A stretch of DNA of 64,000 nt from Paenibacillus sp. OVF10 (GCA_022836915.1 CP094668.1:5952001-6016000); one strand, 5' to 3'. Positions 1-10,606 are shown, counted from the first letter of the stretch. Notes: generated by a model not told the origin, from the letters alone. A program made the numbers and translations.

Positions 1-928
1 GTTGATCACGCATAGCTGCAATCCGTCCTTTGTTAACATCAATAAAACGAAAATCGATTTGGCGCAAATGCTCCAGCCCGGTTAATCCAGCAAAAGAATC
101 GGCCTTGAGCGCTGTATTAATCTCTTTCAGTTCAATAGACTCCAGAGCACGGGCTGTCCATAGATGTTTGATATCCCGTAACGATTTCATATAGTCCAGT
201 TCGAGCTGTCTGAGAGAGGTCATATGGGAAAAGTCGCATAAATGCTCCAGCTTGGGCAAGGACAGATGCAGATATTCCACCCCACGCATCTGTTCGAGTC
301 CCTGAATACTCGTCAGTTTGCGAACAGAGCTTAGCTTCAACATTGAGATGGTCGACTGTATCAATACATCCAGTCCCCCTTTTAACTCACAGTGATCCAG
401 GGACAGATACTGAAGCATGGGCAGTTCCGTCAACACATCAACACTTTCGACCGTGCAGTTCAGAATGAGCGTATCTAGTTGGAGGCATGCTGCAATGGAA
501 GAAAATCCGTTGAATTTGCCACGCAGTTCAAGAAAGGTCAATCGTGTGTAGTGTGTAATAAAATCGAGCCCAGTCGCCTTTGCAGGTGAATTCAATCTTA
601 GAAACTGCAGTTGCTCCATCGCACCCAGAATCGTCAAATCCTGTGCCTGCGAAAGATCAAGCTGCAAGGCAGACACATGTTTCAACTGTGCCAGTCGCCC
701 CAAAAATCCGGATGAATATACCCCTTTAGGGTCCATATGTGATATGTGTAGGATCAGATCCGGCCGGGCAAAGAATACTTTGGCATCGAGCTCGGCAAGG
801 TCCTCGTATGTATCCGCGCCAACGCGAAAATGAACCGTTGCTCTGCGGCGTAACAGATGCACCGCCTGGTGCATCTTTTCGGCATTCCACGGAACCCCCT
901 GTATTGATGCATGCCATAACTCACTCAC
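1..928 (-). CDS. Leucine-rich-repeat-like protein (3' end outside window)
   Basis: An uninterrupted reading frame of about 309 codons runs off the left edge, so the C-terminus is missing. The translation has repeated short units of the kind LxxLxxLxLxxC/S (for example around LEQMRGVEYLHLSLPKLEHL and LRQLELDYMKSL), typical of irregular leucine-rich repeats that mediate protein contacts. No signal peptide or membrane segment is visible, so it is probably cytoplasmic. I chose the GTG at 928 because AAAGGGGGA lies about 6 bases upstream of it. The in-frame ATG at 952 has no Shine-Dalgarno. It is divergent from the chemoreceptor at 1185. The specific function is unknown. Confidence 0.6.
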   Translation of the reverse strand, partial: MSELWHASIQGVPWNAEKMHQAVHLLRRRATVHFRVGADTYEDLAELDAKVFFARPDLILHISHMDPKGVYSSGFLGRLAQLKHVSALQLDLSQAQDLTILGAMEQLQFLRLNSPAKATGLDFITHYTRLTFLELRGKFNGFSSIAACLQLDTLILNCTVESVDVLTELPMLQYLSLDHCELKGGLDVLIQSTISMLKLSSVRKLTSIQGLEQMRGVEYLHLSLPKLEHLCDFSHMTSLRQLELDYMKSLRDIKHLWTARALESIELKEINTALKADSFAGLTGLEHLRQIDFRFIDVNKGRIAAMRDQ

Positions 929-1111
929 AGATAATCCCCCTTTTCCACCCATAGTTCCAATTCATTCCATTATAAACAAGATCGCCTGGATGAACCACCA
1001 CCGATTCCCGTTTTTCATTCCTTTCTTCTTTTTCATTCCTTCCCTTTCATCCTTCTCATACTCATGCCTTTCCTTCCCGTTGCTTTCAGGATTATTCGAC
1101 AGAAATCTACA

Positions 1112-1135
1112 TAAAACTATAGATCATGCCGACAT
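1112..1135 (+). promoter_or_regulatory. Possible SigD (flagellar/chemotaxis) promoter
   Basis: TAAA at 1112-1115 and GCCGACAT at 1128-1135 resemble the SigD elements TAAA and GCCGATAT. The 12-base spacer is shorter than the usual 14-16, so the -35 assignment is weak. The location about 50 bases ahead of a chemoreceptor gene supports the idea. Confidence 0.35.
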
Positions 1136-1184
1136 ATAACTAAGGCGTTTTGAGCTTTTTATTAATCATCTGGGGAGATGGAAT

Positions 1185-3259
1185 ATGTCGAACATGTTGA
1201 ACAAGTGGGGAAAATGGGAGCACGGACATCCAGTATGGCAAATACGTTGTCCATTGTGCTGCTGGTCATTATCGTAGTTGTCTTTGCCGTTCTGGGAACA
1301 TTTATGTTTGCAAGCACACGAAACATTCTGGTGAAACAGCAGGAATCCATGCTCCAGACCAAGACACAAGCCATTGTTAGTGAATTTGATGCACTATTCA
1401 AGGAAAAGGGCGCACTCGTCAAGCAAATGTCCACCAACACATTATTTCAGCAATACATAGAAACAACAGCATCTGCTGCGGATGCGGCAAGTTCTACCTA
1501 CGCTGCGGAAACACAGGCGACACTCGCCGCTATCGTTAAGGCAGAGCCTTCGTTTGCCGATGCCTGGGTCGCGGGTCTGGATGGAAAAGGCTTTTGGATT
1601 CAAAATGATGGTGTCGTATCTGCACCGGACTTTGATATCCAGTCGCGTCCATACTACAAGCCGGTTACCGCCGCAGACGGACTTTATTTCTCCGATCCGT
1701 ACATTGATATTGCAGCAGGCGATGTACTCATGGGTATCTTTTATCCGATCAAAGACGACAACAACAACACGATCGGCTTTGCCGCAGCGGATATTGCATT
1801 CAAGGATATTCCGGCAATTATGGAGAGTTATTCCCTTGGAAGCACGAGCTATTCCATGTTGCTGTCCAAGAGCGGGGAAATTCTGTACCATCCAGATCAA
1901 GAGAAGGTATTGAAGGAGAACATCCTGGACAGTACGGGGGACATGGGGGACATCGGCAAGAAAATGCTTGCCGGTGAAAACGGCGTACAGCTTATGAACG
2001 ACAATGGGGAACGTCGTTATATCGGCTACGCTACCAGCAAGGATACGGGATGGTCCGTTGGTCTGACCATATCCGAAGAAGAAGTTCTCGCGGAATTAAA
2101 AACATTCACGTGGATTACGCTTGGCGGTTTTGCTGCAGCTACCCTTCTACTTGTGATTATCTGTTATATTACCCTTCGCCGTCTGTTACGCTCCATACCA
2201 CAGCTGCTGGCCAAGATTAAACAGATTGAACAAGGTGACCTGACTGTCCAACTGGATATCAAATCTAATAATGAAATTGGACAGATCGCCACAGGTTTGA
2301 ATTCCATGGTGCAGAAAATTCAGGTCATGCTGCAAATGGTCGGCAGCTCGGCGCAAATCCTGAACCAGTCGTCGAATGATCTGCAAGCCATCTCCTCTCG
2401 AACAGCTGTGACTATGAATGATACAACGACAGCCATCAACGAGATTGCCAATGCAACGAATTATCAGTCCATCGAAACGGAAAATATTTTACGCAAAACA
2501 GGCGCGTTATCCAGCCAAATCGATGAAATTGCTACCGATGCACAGGCTATGGGAACGGTTGTACAGACATCTGCTGATCAGAGCAGCCAAGGACTTGCGG
2601 TCGTGGAACAATTATCGAAATGGTCCGAGGAAAACCATCAGTCCACTCAAGCAATGTCCTCTATTATCCAGGAGATTGACCTGAGTCGGAATGAAATATC
2701 CAGTTTTGTGGATACAGTCAAACAGATTGCCTCTCAGACGAACCTGCTCGCACTGAATGCCTCCATTGAAGCTGCACGTGCTGGCGAACATGGAAGAGGA
2801 TTTGCCGTCGTTGCCGAAGAGGTCCGCAAACTTGCAGAACAGACGGCTCAGGCAACAGAGGAAATCAACAAAAAGGTAAATGTTATTGAAGAGAAAACAA
2901 CCCTGTCGGTTGAACATACCATGCGCGGTATGAAGATTGCGGAGGAGAATGCCAAATCCGTAGAAGATACCAAACATGTATTCTTTAGTATTAACAAAGA
3001 CCTGAAAGATCTACAGCAGCGTATGATGCAGATTACCAACAATACCTCCAATGTACACAAGCACAAAGATGAGATATTCCAGGCACTGGAGATTATCTCT
3101 TCCACCACAGAGGAGAACTCGGCATCGACGGAAGAAGTAAGTGCCAGCACGCAGGAGCAGCTGGATAGTATCGAACAGGTAGCAGATCTGTCAAAACAGT
3201 TGAACCAGTTATCTGGCAAACTGCAAGACGAACTAAGCCAGTTTAAAGTAAAGTCATGA
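1185..3259 (+). CDS. Methyl-accepting chemotaxis protein (dCACHE-HAMP-MCP)
   Basis: A transmembrane chemoreceptor that senses extracellular small molecules and signals through CheA/CheW. An N-terminal membrane helix (SIVLLVIIVVVFAVLGTFMF) is followed by a roughly 250-residue CACHE-type sensor with a WIQNDG...RPYYKP segment. Then come a second helix (LGGFAAATLLLVIICYI), a HAMP linker and a long coiled-coil signalling domain with the hairpin tip QTNLLALNASIEAARAGEHGRGFAVVAEEVRKLAEQ. The start is ambiguous. GGGGAG (1172-1177) is ideally spaced for the ATG at 1185 (MSNMLNKWGK), but that frame is continuous with the rest only if one base is missing in the GGGGAAAA run at 1207-1214. The uninterrupted frame could instead begin at 1178 (too close to the SD) or at 1214. 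It is a single gene, not in an operon. Confidence 0.9.
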
Positions 3260-3353
3260 TCCGCAAGCTTTCCCCTACTCTTCTCTTTTAGTCGCTGTCC
3301 ATTTATTATTAATGAATATGCGTACGAAGAGGATTGGAGGCTGAATCATCATC

Positions 3354-4526
3354 ATGAACTTTGCCAAACGAATGGATCATTTCAACGAAGGAATTTTCAC
3401 CCGGTTGCTGGAGATCAAGCGCCGCAGACTGGAGAACGGACTGCCGGTTATTGATCTCAGTGTGGGTACGCCGAATATCCCACCTGCGCAGCATATTATA
3501 ACTGCACTATGCGAGGCCGCAGCTGATCCGGCTAATTATATATATGCTGTGAATGATCAGAGTGAGTTGCTGCAAGCTGCAAGCGATTGGTACAAGCAGC
3601 GCTATCAGGTCGAGTTAGACCCGGCTACACAAATCTGTTCCTTGCTCGGTTCACAGGAAGGGCTGGCACATATATCCCTCTCCATTGTCGATGAAGGTGA
3701 TCTCGTGCTGGTCCCTGACCCCTGTTATCCCGTCTTCGCGGATGGGCCGTTACTGGCAGGTGCAGAACTGTATTATATGCCGCAAAAAGAAGAAAACGGG
3801 TATGTTATTCAACTTCAGGATATACCGGAAGATATCGCTCATCGAGCGAAATTCATGCTGGTCTCCTATCCCAACAATCCAACAACCGCGATGGCACCGG
3901 ATCAGTTCTATCTTGACCTGATTGCCTTTGCCAAGAAGTATGATATTATCGTGCTCCACGATAATGCGTACAGTGAACTCGTATTTGACGGAAAGTCATG
4001 TGGAAGCTTCCTTGCATTCCCTGGCGCCATGGACGTCGGTGTGGAGTTCAATTCCCTGTCAAAAACGTACGGACTGGCCGGAGCGCGAATCGGCTTCTGT
4101 GTGGGCAATACAACCATGGTCTCCATGCTGAAAAAGCTGAAATCCAATATGGATTACGGGATGTTCCTACCGATCCAAAAAGCAGCAATTGCAGCCATTA
4201 CCGGTGATCAATCCGAGGTTGAACGGGTCAGAGCTATTTATGAACAGCGTAGAGACATCCTCTGTGAGGGCTTCAGCAATCTCGGTTGGCCGATTGCCAA
4301 ACCTGAAGCAACGATGTTCGTCTGGAGCCGGATTCCGGCGCACTACGACAGCTCAGAGCAATTTGCCATGGATCTGGTCACACATGCGGGTGTCATTGCA
4401 ACCCCAGGCAGTGCCTTTGGTCCTTCAGGTGAAGGGTATGTGCGCTTCGCGCTTGTTCAGGATAATGAAATATTGCAGCAAGCCGTACAATCCGTCGATG
4501 ACAGCGGGATTCTGAAATCCAGCTAA
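3354..4526 (+). CDS. PLP-dependent aminotransferase, class I/II (fold type I)
   Basis: A 390-residue aspartate-aminotransferase-fold enzyme of the LL-diaminopimelate aminotransferase/MalY-like group. SLSKTYGLAGARIG carries the pyridoxal-phosphate lysine (about K237). SYPNNPTT (171-178) and the LHDNAYSEL segment (D203, Y206) are the usual cofactor-binding parts. It would transfer an amino group between an amino acid and a 2-oxo acid in the cytoplasm; the substrate cannot be read from the sequence. GGAGG lies about 13 bases before the ATG, a long spacing, but no better in-frame start is seen. It follows the chemoreceptor by 94 bases and is closed by the hairpin at 4555-4641. Confidence 0.88.
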   Translation: MNFAKRMDHFNEGIFTRLLEIKRRRLENGLPVIDLSVGTPNIPPAQHIITALCEAAADPANYIYAVNDQSELLQAASDWYKQRYQVELDPATQICSLLGSQEGLAHISLSIVDEGDLVLVPDPCYPVFADGPLLAGAELYYMPQKEENGYVIQLQDIPEDIAHRAKFMLVSYPNNPTTAMAPDQFYLDLIAFAKKYDIIVLHDNAYSELVFDGKSCGSFLAFPGAMDVGVEFNSLSKTYGLAGARIGFCVGNTTMVSMLKKLKSNMDYGMFLPIQKAAIAAITGDQSEVERVRAIYEQRRDILCEGFSNLGWPIAKPEATMFVWSRIPAHYDSSEQFAMDLVTHAGVIATPGSAFGPSGEGYVRFALVQDNEILQQAVQSVDDSGILKSS

Positions 4527-4554
4527 CGGGAGTACGATTCGAATGTGCTCAAGC

Positions 4555-4641
4555 AAAAATCCCCTCAAGGTCCACAGGGAGTAAGAGTTTCACGTTTGAA
4601 AACGTGATCTCTACTTCTCGTAGACGTGAAGGGGATTTTTT
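4555..4641. terminator. Long branched terminator hairpin
   Basis: Outer arms AAAAATCCCCT and AGGGGATTTTT enclose a second hairpin with TTTCACGT/ACGTGA arms. The right end runs into TTTTTTCATTTT. It terminates the aminotransferase gene and could act in both directions. Confidence 0.7.
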
Positions 4642-4708
4642 CATTTTCAGAGGACTAAACATTCATTGGGTGATTTAAGATCGCAGCTGAATGGTACCAC
4701 GTGATAGC

Positions 4709-4740
4709 AAGAAGCCTGCTCGGGGAGCAGGCTTCTTGTT
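4709..4740 (-). terminator. Terminator after fhuB-like gene
   Basis: A perfect 12-bp stem, AAGAAGCCTGCT / AGCAGGCTTCTT, with a 5-base loop, directly downstream of the permease stop codon. The T tract on the minus strand is short. Confidence 0.6.
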
Positions 4741-4748
4741 TCAACGAT

Positions 4749-6794
4749 TTATACAGACTTGCGCCAATTAGAACGATACATCAGATACAGGAAGTACGGT
4801 GTTCCGATGATCGCAATGAGTATGCCTGATGGAATCTCTGTCGGTGCCATGACGGTTCTACCGATAGTATCGGCGAGCACCAGCATGACTGCACCCGCTA
4901 ATGCGGATAGGAACATGGATCGTCTTAACTTATTCCCCGTCAGTAGCCGTACCATATGTGGTGCAATCAGCCCGATAAAACCAACGGTTCCTACACAAGC
5001 AACCGCACCTGCTGCAAGTAATACACCAACTGTCATGGCCAATAATCGTGTGCGACGTACTCCGAGACCAAGCCCGGATGCACTGTTGTCGTCAAATACC
5101 AGCAGTTCGAATCTGCGTGCCAGCCACCAAGCCACCGGTACCAGAATAACTAAAAATAATCCGATAACCCTCACCTGTTCCCAGGTACGAGCATAGGTGC
5201 TTCCTGTCAGCCAGATATATCCGCTGCTACCGTATACCGCACCACGGACAATCAGAATCTGAATACCTGCTCCAGCAATGGCAGACATCGCAATCCCCAG
5301 CAACACAACCGCCGAAGGGTTCAGTCCTTTCTTCCAGGCGAGGGAGAACACAACCACTGCAGCAATGGCTGCACCGATGATTGCCGCAATTGGCAGCAAG
5401 TATATCGGAAGACCCGGCCATAAGATGATGACCATCATTGCTCCAAGCCCTGCACCTGAGGACACACCCACAATTGAAGCATCTGCCAGCGGGTTACGTA
5501 CCGCCATCTGAATGAGCACACCGCTAATTGCCAGTGCAGCTCCTGCACCCGCGGCAACAAGTGTACGCGGAATCCGAAGCTGAATCAGCGCGGAGAACAG
5601 TCCATCCGATTGGAACAGACTTGGTAACCAATCAGCCAGAGGAATTCGCATACCACCAAACATCGTACTGAGCAAGATAAGCACGACCGTTATGACTGAG
5701 AATAATACAGCCATCGGGCCAAATGCAAAGCGACGCGCAGCTCCTCCTGTGCTCATTGAAGTAGACATGCCTGATCCGTTCGCAGCCTTCATGCGTGTAA
5801 GAACAAGCCAGATGAGCCACGGTGCACCAATGATCGCCATAACGGCACCCGTTGGCAGTTCCATGCTGGAGTTATGCACCATCTTGGCGAGGACATCTGC
5901 TCCAACCAGTAGCGCTGCGCCCCATATGAACACACCGGGTAAAAGTAATCGATTGGAACGTACACCACTCAATCGAACCAGATGAGGTGCAACCAGTCCC
6001 ACGAAGCCAATCGGTCCGATTACACTGACAATCACGGCGGCCAGCAATACAGCGAGAATTAACCCTCCTGCACGAGCCAATGCAACCTTTTGTCCCAAGG
6101 AAGAAGCCGTTGATTCATCCAACTCCAGCATATCCCACTGTCTGGACAGGACTAACGCGAGGAGGGTAATACCAACCACCCAAGGCAAAGCATAAAACAC
6201 ACCACTCCAGTCATTCTGGACAAGTGTTCCTGAACCCCAAAGGAACAACCCTTGTGTCTCCATGGAGAAAAAATATGTAATGCACTCGTAAATGAACCAA
6301 GGACCATCGATACAATCATACCGGACAACGCAAGTCGAACCGGGCTTGATGTTCGTCCGCCGCCCATGAAATAAGCCGCAAATGCTGCCAGCAAACCACC
6401 TAGGGCTGCGAAAAGAAAAGGCGACTGACTTAATAGACTTGGAAAAGCGATAGCTCCCAGCACCACCACAAAGTATGCTCCCGCATTAATGCCCAGCGTA
6501 TCTGAAGCAGCCAGTGGATTACGAGTAATCGTTTGCAGCAAAGCGCCCGCAACAGCCAGTGCGCCACCCGCAAGAATACCAATCACTGTACGCGGCATGC
6601 GCAAGTCCCAGACCATATTATGCTCTAATGAATCCTGTCTGCCTGTAAGAGCGTCCCAAACGACATGCAAAGGAATGGAAGCTTCTCCATAACATAGACT
6701 TACAAAAAAGCACGATGAGAGCGGTTAGACCGCCCCCATATATGCTTATTGTGCGCCAATTCATAGCTGGCTTAGATCCTTGAACCGAACTCAT
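4749..6794 (-). CDS. fhuB: FhuB-type double-length iron-siderophore ABC permease (two frame breaks)
   Basis: A membrane permease for ferric-siderophore import made of two FecCD domains in tandem. The halves repeat the signatures LRMPRTVIGILAGGALAVAGALLQTITRNPLAASDTLGI / LRIPRTLVAAGAGAALAISGVLIQMAVRNPLADASIVGV and GPIGFVGLVAPHLVRL / GTVGFIGLIAPHMVRL. The span is about 680 codons, normal for FhuB. The reading frame is broken twice, at A6 runs (forward strand) 6704-6709 and 6268-6273. Adding one base at each gives ...LIVLFFVSLCYGEASIPLHVVW... and ...LHIFFSMETQGLFLW..., continuous family sequence. The ATG at 6794 overlaps the stop of the upstream binding-protein gene (ATGA), so the two are translationally coupled. 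No ATPase gene is nearby; a shared FhuC-type ATPase elsewhere is likely. Confidence 0.88.
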
Positions 6795-7792
6795 TTGGTA
6801 ATCGCCTCTACTACGCCATCAACCAATACTTTGGAGGAGATCGGTCCACCAAATGTCCATGTTGTGCTATCGAGTTGATATGTGCGTTTTTCCTTCACAA
6901 AGTTCAGTCCGTTCCATACCGAGTTATCTTTCATGGCTGTGCCAAAGACGTCATCGTCTGGTTGTGTAATATAAATGAAGTTACTGTCCTTCACATCGGT
7001 TAAGGATTCAATGCCTACTGTAGAGAAGCCATAGTTCTCAACTTTGTCCGGCTGCCAGTCGTTAACCAGTCCGATTTTGTCCAAAGTACCAATCACAACC
7101 GAGTTATCGGTAAACATACGCAGGCTGACTGCATTTTGATATGTGAACGCTTGTGTCAGTGCAAAGTTAAAGTTTTCTTTCCCCGCAGCAGCCAGTTTTT
7201 CTTTGGCTTCTACATAGTGCTGATCGAGATTACTCAGAACTTCTTTTGCTTTGTCTTCTTTACCGAGAGCTGTTGCAATGTTATTAAAGATCTCTGTCAT
7301 CTTGTCATAATCATAGCCGTCACCATCATACGGATCATATTCAATCGTTGGAGCAATTGCATTCAGCTGATCGTAGACCGCTGTGTTATTATCTGCATTA
7401 GCAATGATGAGATCTGGCTTCAATGCAGCAATAGCTTCCAGATTTGGTTCACTGCGTGTTCCGATATCCGTTACACTGTCATCCAGTGCTGCTTCGGATG
7501 TTACCCACACTTTATAGTTAGCGTTATCTGCGTTACCTACTGGTTGAACACCCAGGGCAACAACATCTTCCGTATATGTCCATTCAAGCGTAACGACACG
7601 TTCTGCTGGCTTGTCCAGCTTAAGCTCTCCACGTTTATGCTTCACAGTAACAGGACCTGCTGTCTCTTCAGCCGGAGCACTACCCGAGCCACTACCTTGA
7701 CTTGTATCTGTTGTAGTCGTGGTTTTACCACAGCCCGCCAAAACCAGCACAAAGGCCAGCATAATCAACAGTCCATTCAACCCTTTTTTCAT
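6791..7792 (-). CDS. Iron-siderophore ABC transporter substrate-binding lipoprotein
   Basis: An extracellular binding lipoprotein that delivers ferric siderophore to the FhuB-type permease encoded next. The signal MKKGLNGLLIMLAFVLVLAGC has a lipobox (LAGC), followed by a Ser/Thr/Gly linker and a FecB/FepB-like fold (RVVTLEWTYTEDVVALGVQPVG..., ALKPDLIIAN). The start at 7792 has GGGGAGAAAAG upstream; the longer in-frame ATG at 7834 overlaps the Fur box and is unlikely. Transcription is probably Fur-repressed through the site at 7826-7840. Confidence 0.9.
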   Translation of the reverse strand: MKKGLNGLLIMLAFVLVLAGCGKTTTTTDTSQGSGSGSAPAEETAGPVTVKHKRGELKLDKPAERVVTLEWTYTEDVVALGVQPVGNADNANYKVWVTSEAALDDSVTDIGTRSEPNLEAIAALKPDLIIANADNNTAVYDQLNAIAPTIEYDPYDGDGYDYDKMTEIFNNIATALGKEDKAKEVLSNLDQHYVEAKEKLAAAGKENFNFALTQAFTYQNAVSLRMFTDNSVVIGTLDKIGLVNDWQPDKVENYGFSTVGIESLTDVKDSNFIYITQPDDDVFGTAMKDNSVWNGLNFVKEKRTYQLDSTTWTFGGPISSKVLVDGVVEAITK

Positions 7793-7825
7793 ATCTCTTT
7801 TCTCCCCTGTTAATATGTATTTATA

Positions 7826-7840
7826 TGATAACAATTATCA
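7826..7840. promoter_or_regulatory. Fur box
   Basis: TGATAACAATTATCA matches the 7-1-7 Fur consensus TGATAAT-N-ATTATCA with one difference. A further ATTATC copy follows at once. It sits 34 bases upstream of the start of the binding lipoprotein. Confidence 0.85.
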
Positions 7841-7973
7841 TTATCACTATTGGATTATGCCGTAGGAATTGATTTTTGTCAATGCAAAGTACCTTATTCC
7901 AATTCTTTTATGAAATAAAAAGGAAATGGAGAGCTCAAAAGCCATCCTTCCCTTCTACTGTTTGCTGTTTGCA

Positions 7974-8515
7974 TTAACTCAACTGCATCGTAGTGATGCA
8001 TGTATTATCATTTTCGTATGTAGACAATTGCGTTTCCGCAACCTTTCCATCTCGAACAATACGAATCAGATAGGTTCTGTCTCTAGGCACCCAAAAATCC
8101 ATAAATCCGTTTGCACCAGACTTCATCACTTCATCTTTCATAAAAGTGTTGCCTTGAGAATCGTGAATGGTAACACTGAATTCCTTATTGCTCATTTCCC
8201 CTGACAACCGGTCAAGCTATGAATTGCACAGGGATGGGTCTGATCCACATAGGGTGCAATGGAAAGGAAAAATTCATTTTCAGGCAAATCGTATGTAGTG
8301 GTCTTTTTATCTTGATCGGTTACGATTAACTGTTTGGCATTGATGGAGGCAGATTCGGGTGTCTCTTTTCCTGTGCTGATATCTTCCACCAATTTTCGGA
8401 TGTTGGGCGCATTGGCTGCACCCGCCTCTTCCTTGCCCGTATTACTTGCAAACAGATAGGTTCCGATTACAATCACAGCTGCAATACCTGCAATGATCCA
8501 TATTTGTTTTTTCAT
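7974..8515 (-). CDS. cueP: CueP-family copper-binding protein (one frame break)
   Basis: An extracytoplasmic copper-binding protein of the CueP family, anchored by an N-terminal hydrophobic helix (MKKQIWIIAGIAAVIVIGTYLFA). The family features are NEFFLSIAPYVDQTHPCAIHSLTGCQGE, with paired cysteines, and the C-terminal NTCITTMQL. The frame breaks at the C4 run (forward) 8198-8201; one added base joins the parts into a roughly 181-residue protein. The start at 8515 has GAGGAG about 11 bases upstream. It is divergent from a TetR-type regulator at 8680, which may control it, though no operator was identified. Confidence 0.8.
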
Positions 8516-8679
8516 CTGGAGTCCATCTCCTCGTCCGTTTTGGTTTATTATAAGGTAGAACACAGTGATACGGACAGTTTACGACACCAAAGTCACCATA
8601 TATTCACATTTTTGTATTGTAGTAAGCGTAATCTGCTGCCTGTGCACTGTATCATTGATAAGTAAGGGAGGTTGTGTAT

Positions 8680-9312
8680 ATGTTTAAGTCTCCATCTGTA
8701 TCTGACACCGATCGAAGAGTACACAAATCCAAACATGCTCTGAAGTCAGCCCTTCTGGAATGGATGTCCCGTAAGCCATTGGCCAGTATAACCATCACCG
8801 ATATTGTCAAATCCGCCGATTTGAACCGCAGCACATTTTACAAGCATTATGTATACAAAGAAGACCTGTTTGATGAATTGTTAAATGACGTGATTGACGA
8901 TTTAAAATTAGCCTATCGAGCACCCTATCAGCATTTCCGAGATTTCGATATTAAGGACCTTAACGCCTCAGCAATTCAAATTTTCGACCATGTGCTGGCT
9001 CATGCCTCCTTCTATACATTGCTGGTTAATTCTAACGTGCTACTGGATTTCAGGGATACACTCTATATAACACTTAAGAACTTGTATCTGGAGGATGTGA
9101 CCGATCTGTCACCTGATCCACGGTTGGATAAGGAACTTCTCGCCTGTTATCAGGCTAATGCCGTTCTTGGTTTAGTTACGAGTTGGGTGAAAAGCAACTT
9201 CAAATACAGCGCCTCCTATATGGCTGAACAACTGTTGGAATTCACACGCATGAACCGTTCCCAAGAGATTTATCGGTCTAATCTCCATTCTGCAACAAGT
9301 CCATCAAGATAA
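8680..9312 (+). CDS. TetR/AcrR family transcriptional regulator
   Basis: About 210 residues. An N-terminal helix-turn-helix of the TetR type (ALKSALLEWMSRKPLASITITDIVKSADLNRSTFYKHYVYKEDLFDELL) is followed by an all-helical ligand-binding region resembling the DhaS/TetR_C subfamily. AAGGGAGG lies 8 bases before the ATG at 8680, so I prefer this start to the GTG two codons upstream. It is divergent from cueP with about 165 bases between them, and ends at the strong hairpin at 9346-9394. The ligand is unknown. Confidence 0.88.
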   Translation: MFKSPSVSDTDRRVHKSKHALKSALLEWMSRKPLASITITDIVKSADLNRSTFYKHYVYKEDLFDELLNDVIDDLKLAYRAPYQHFRDFDIKDLNASAIQIFDHVLAHASFYTLLVNSNVLLDFRDTLYITLKNLYLEDVTDLSPDPRLDKELLACYQANAVLGLVTSWVKSNFKYSASYMAEQLLEFTRMNRSQEIYRSNLHSATSPSR

Positions 9313-9345
9313 AGTTATGCCATGACTCTGTAGTGGGATCTGCTC

Positions 9346-9394
9346 TTAAAAGAGGTACTGTCTCCCTTGAAGCTTGAGAGACAGTACCTCTTTA
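9346..9394. terminator. Bidirectional terminator
   Basis: A near-perfect stem, TTAAAAGAGGTACTGTCTC / GAGACAGTACCTCTTTAA, between the convergent TetR and SDR genes. Confidence 0.85.
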
Positions 9395-9417
9395 ATATGT
9401 CAAAACGTTTATTTTAA

Positions 9418-10187
9418 TTAGTTGCTGATCCATCCACCATCTACAGGCAACTCAACACCTGTAATGAATTTGGATTCATCAGATGCCAAAAACAGGTAGG
9501 CGTAAGCAATATCCATAGATTCACCAGCATGTGGAGGCAGTGGAGCAAGATTTTTGTAATTCTCCCCATCTCCACCTGGGATTTGATGCCTGCTTTCTCC
9601 ACCATACCCGTAAACACAGCACCCGGGTGTACGGAGTTCACACGGATATTATCTTTGGCGAACCATTGTGCACCGTGTTTTGTCAATGAACGTACAGATC
9701 CCTTGGAAGCACTATAAGCCGCGCCCTGAGCATCCGCGATTCCACCAATGATTGCTGCTATGGAAGAGGTATTAACGATGGAACCTTGTCCATTCTTCTG
9801 CATATAAGGAATGACTGCCTTCATGCCGAGCCATACACCTGTACCATTAATGGACATAACCTTGTCCCAATCCTCTAGCTCAGCTTCCAAAATGCCTTTG
9901 GCCATATGAATTCCGGCATTGTTGACCAGAATATCTATTTTTCCGAATTTCGATACGGTTTCTTCCACAACAGCGTTCCAGGACTCTGGACTGGATACAT
10001 CCAGCTTCAACGCAATGGCTTCCCAGCCACCAGCTACGATCTGTTTAACCTGTTCCTCCAAAGCTTCGATCGCCACATCGGTAGCCACTACCTTGGCTCC
10101 TTCTCTTGCAAATAATTGAATACCTGCCAATCCCATTCCACTTGCGGCACCGGTTATAATTGCAACTTTTCCAGTTAATCTGCCCAT
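9418..10187 (-). CDS. Short-chain dehydrogenase/reductase (one frame break)
   Basis: A classical NAD(P)-dependent SDR oxidoreductase. TGAASGMG is the cofactor-binding glycine motif (residues 12-19), NNAG the central strand, and S(143)...YSASK the catalytic Ser-Tyr-Lys set. The frame breaks in the C4 run (forward) 9564-9567. With one added base it continues as GENYKNLAPLPPHAGESMDIAYAYLFLASDESKFITGVELPVDGGWISN, the standard SDR C-terminus, and stops at 9418-9420. The substrate is unknown. A monocistronic gene convergent with the TetR gene. Confidence 0.87.
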
Positions 10188-10369
10188 TTCATATCATCCT
10201 TTCCTATTACGATGAATGCCTCATTATGACACCCAACCTGCTAACACCTTTAGTATACGGATGAAATGAAAGCTCTTTCAATCAGCAAATGGACAGGCTT
10301 TTGTGGGATAACCGATAGCTAAGTATGGATCTGTTTATTCCCCAGATGTTAATCAACAACATGGACAAC

Positions 10370-10606
10370 TTATGTTGGTTTTATTTTCAATCTACGAGTA
10401 CTGCCAAAATCCGGCGATGGGATCTGTCCATCTACATTCACTGAATTGGCAAGCAAGTACAGTGCCCCATAACCAAAGACATACTCTTCAAACATTCCAT
10501 CCGAATAGCCATCCTCATCAATTTGGATGAAAAAATCGTATCCGTCCTTATGCAGAGCTAAAAAGTAACTATCCACTTGCTTAAGTATCTTGTTCAGCTT
10601 GAACAT
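10370..10606 (-). CDS. Small hypothetical protein
   Basis: 78 residues, rich in aromatic and acidic residues (HKDGYDFFIQIDEDGYSDGMFEEYVFGYGALYLLANS). I recognise no family. No convincing ribosome binding site precedes the ATG, so it may be a remnant or have another start. It lies downstream of the collagen-like gene, behind the structured spacer at 10607-10855. Confidence 0.4.
   Translation of the reverse strand: MFKLNKILKQVDSYFLALHKDGYDFFIQIDEDGYSDGMFEEYVFGYGALYLLANSVNVDGQIPSPDFGSTRRLKIKPT

Noticed and set aside
7136..7813. 225-codon frame opposite the siderophore-binding protein
   Set aside because: Antisense shadow, rich in Cys and Ile, overlapping the Fur box and start region of the real gene.
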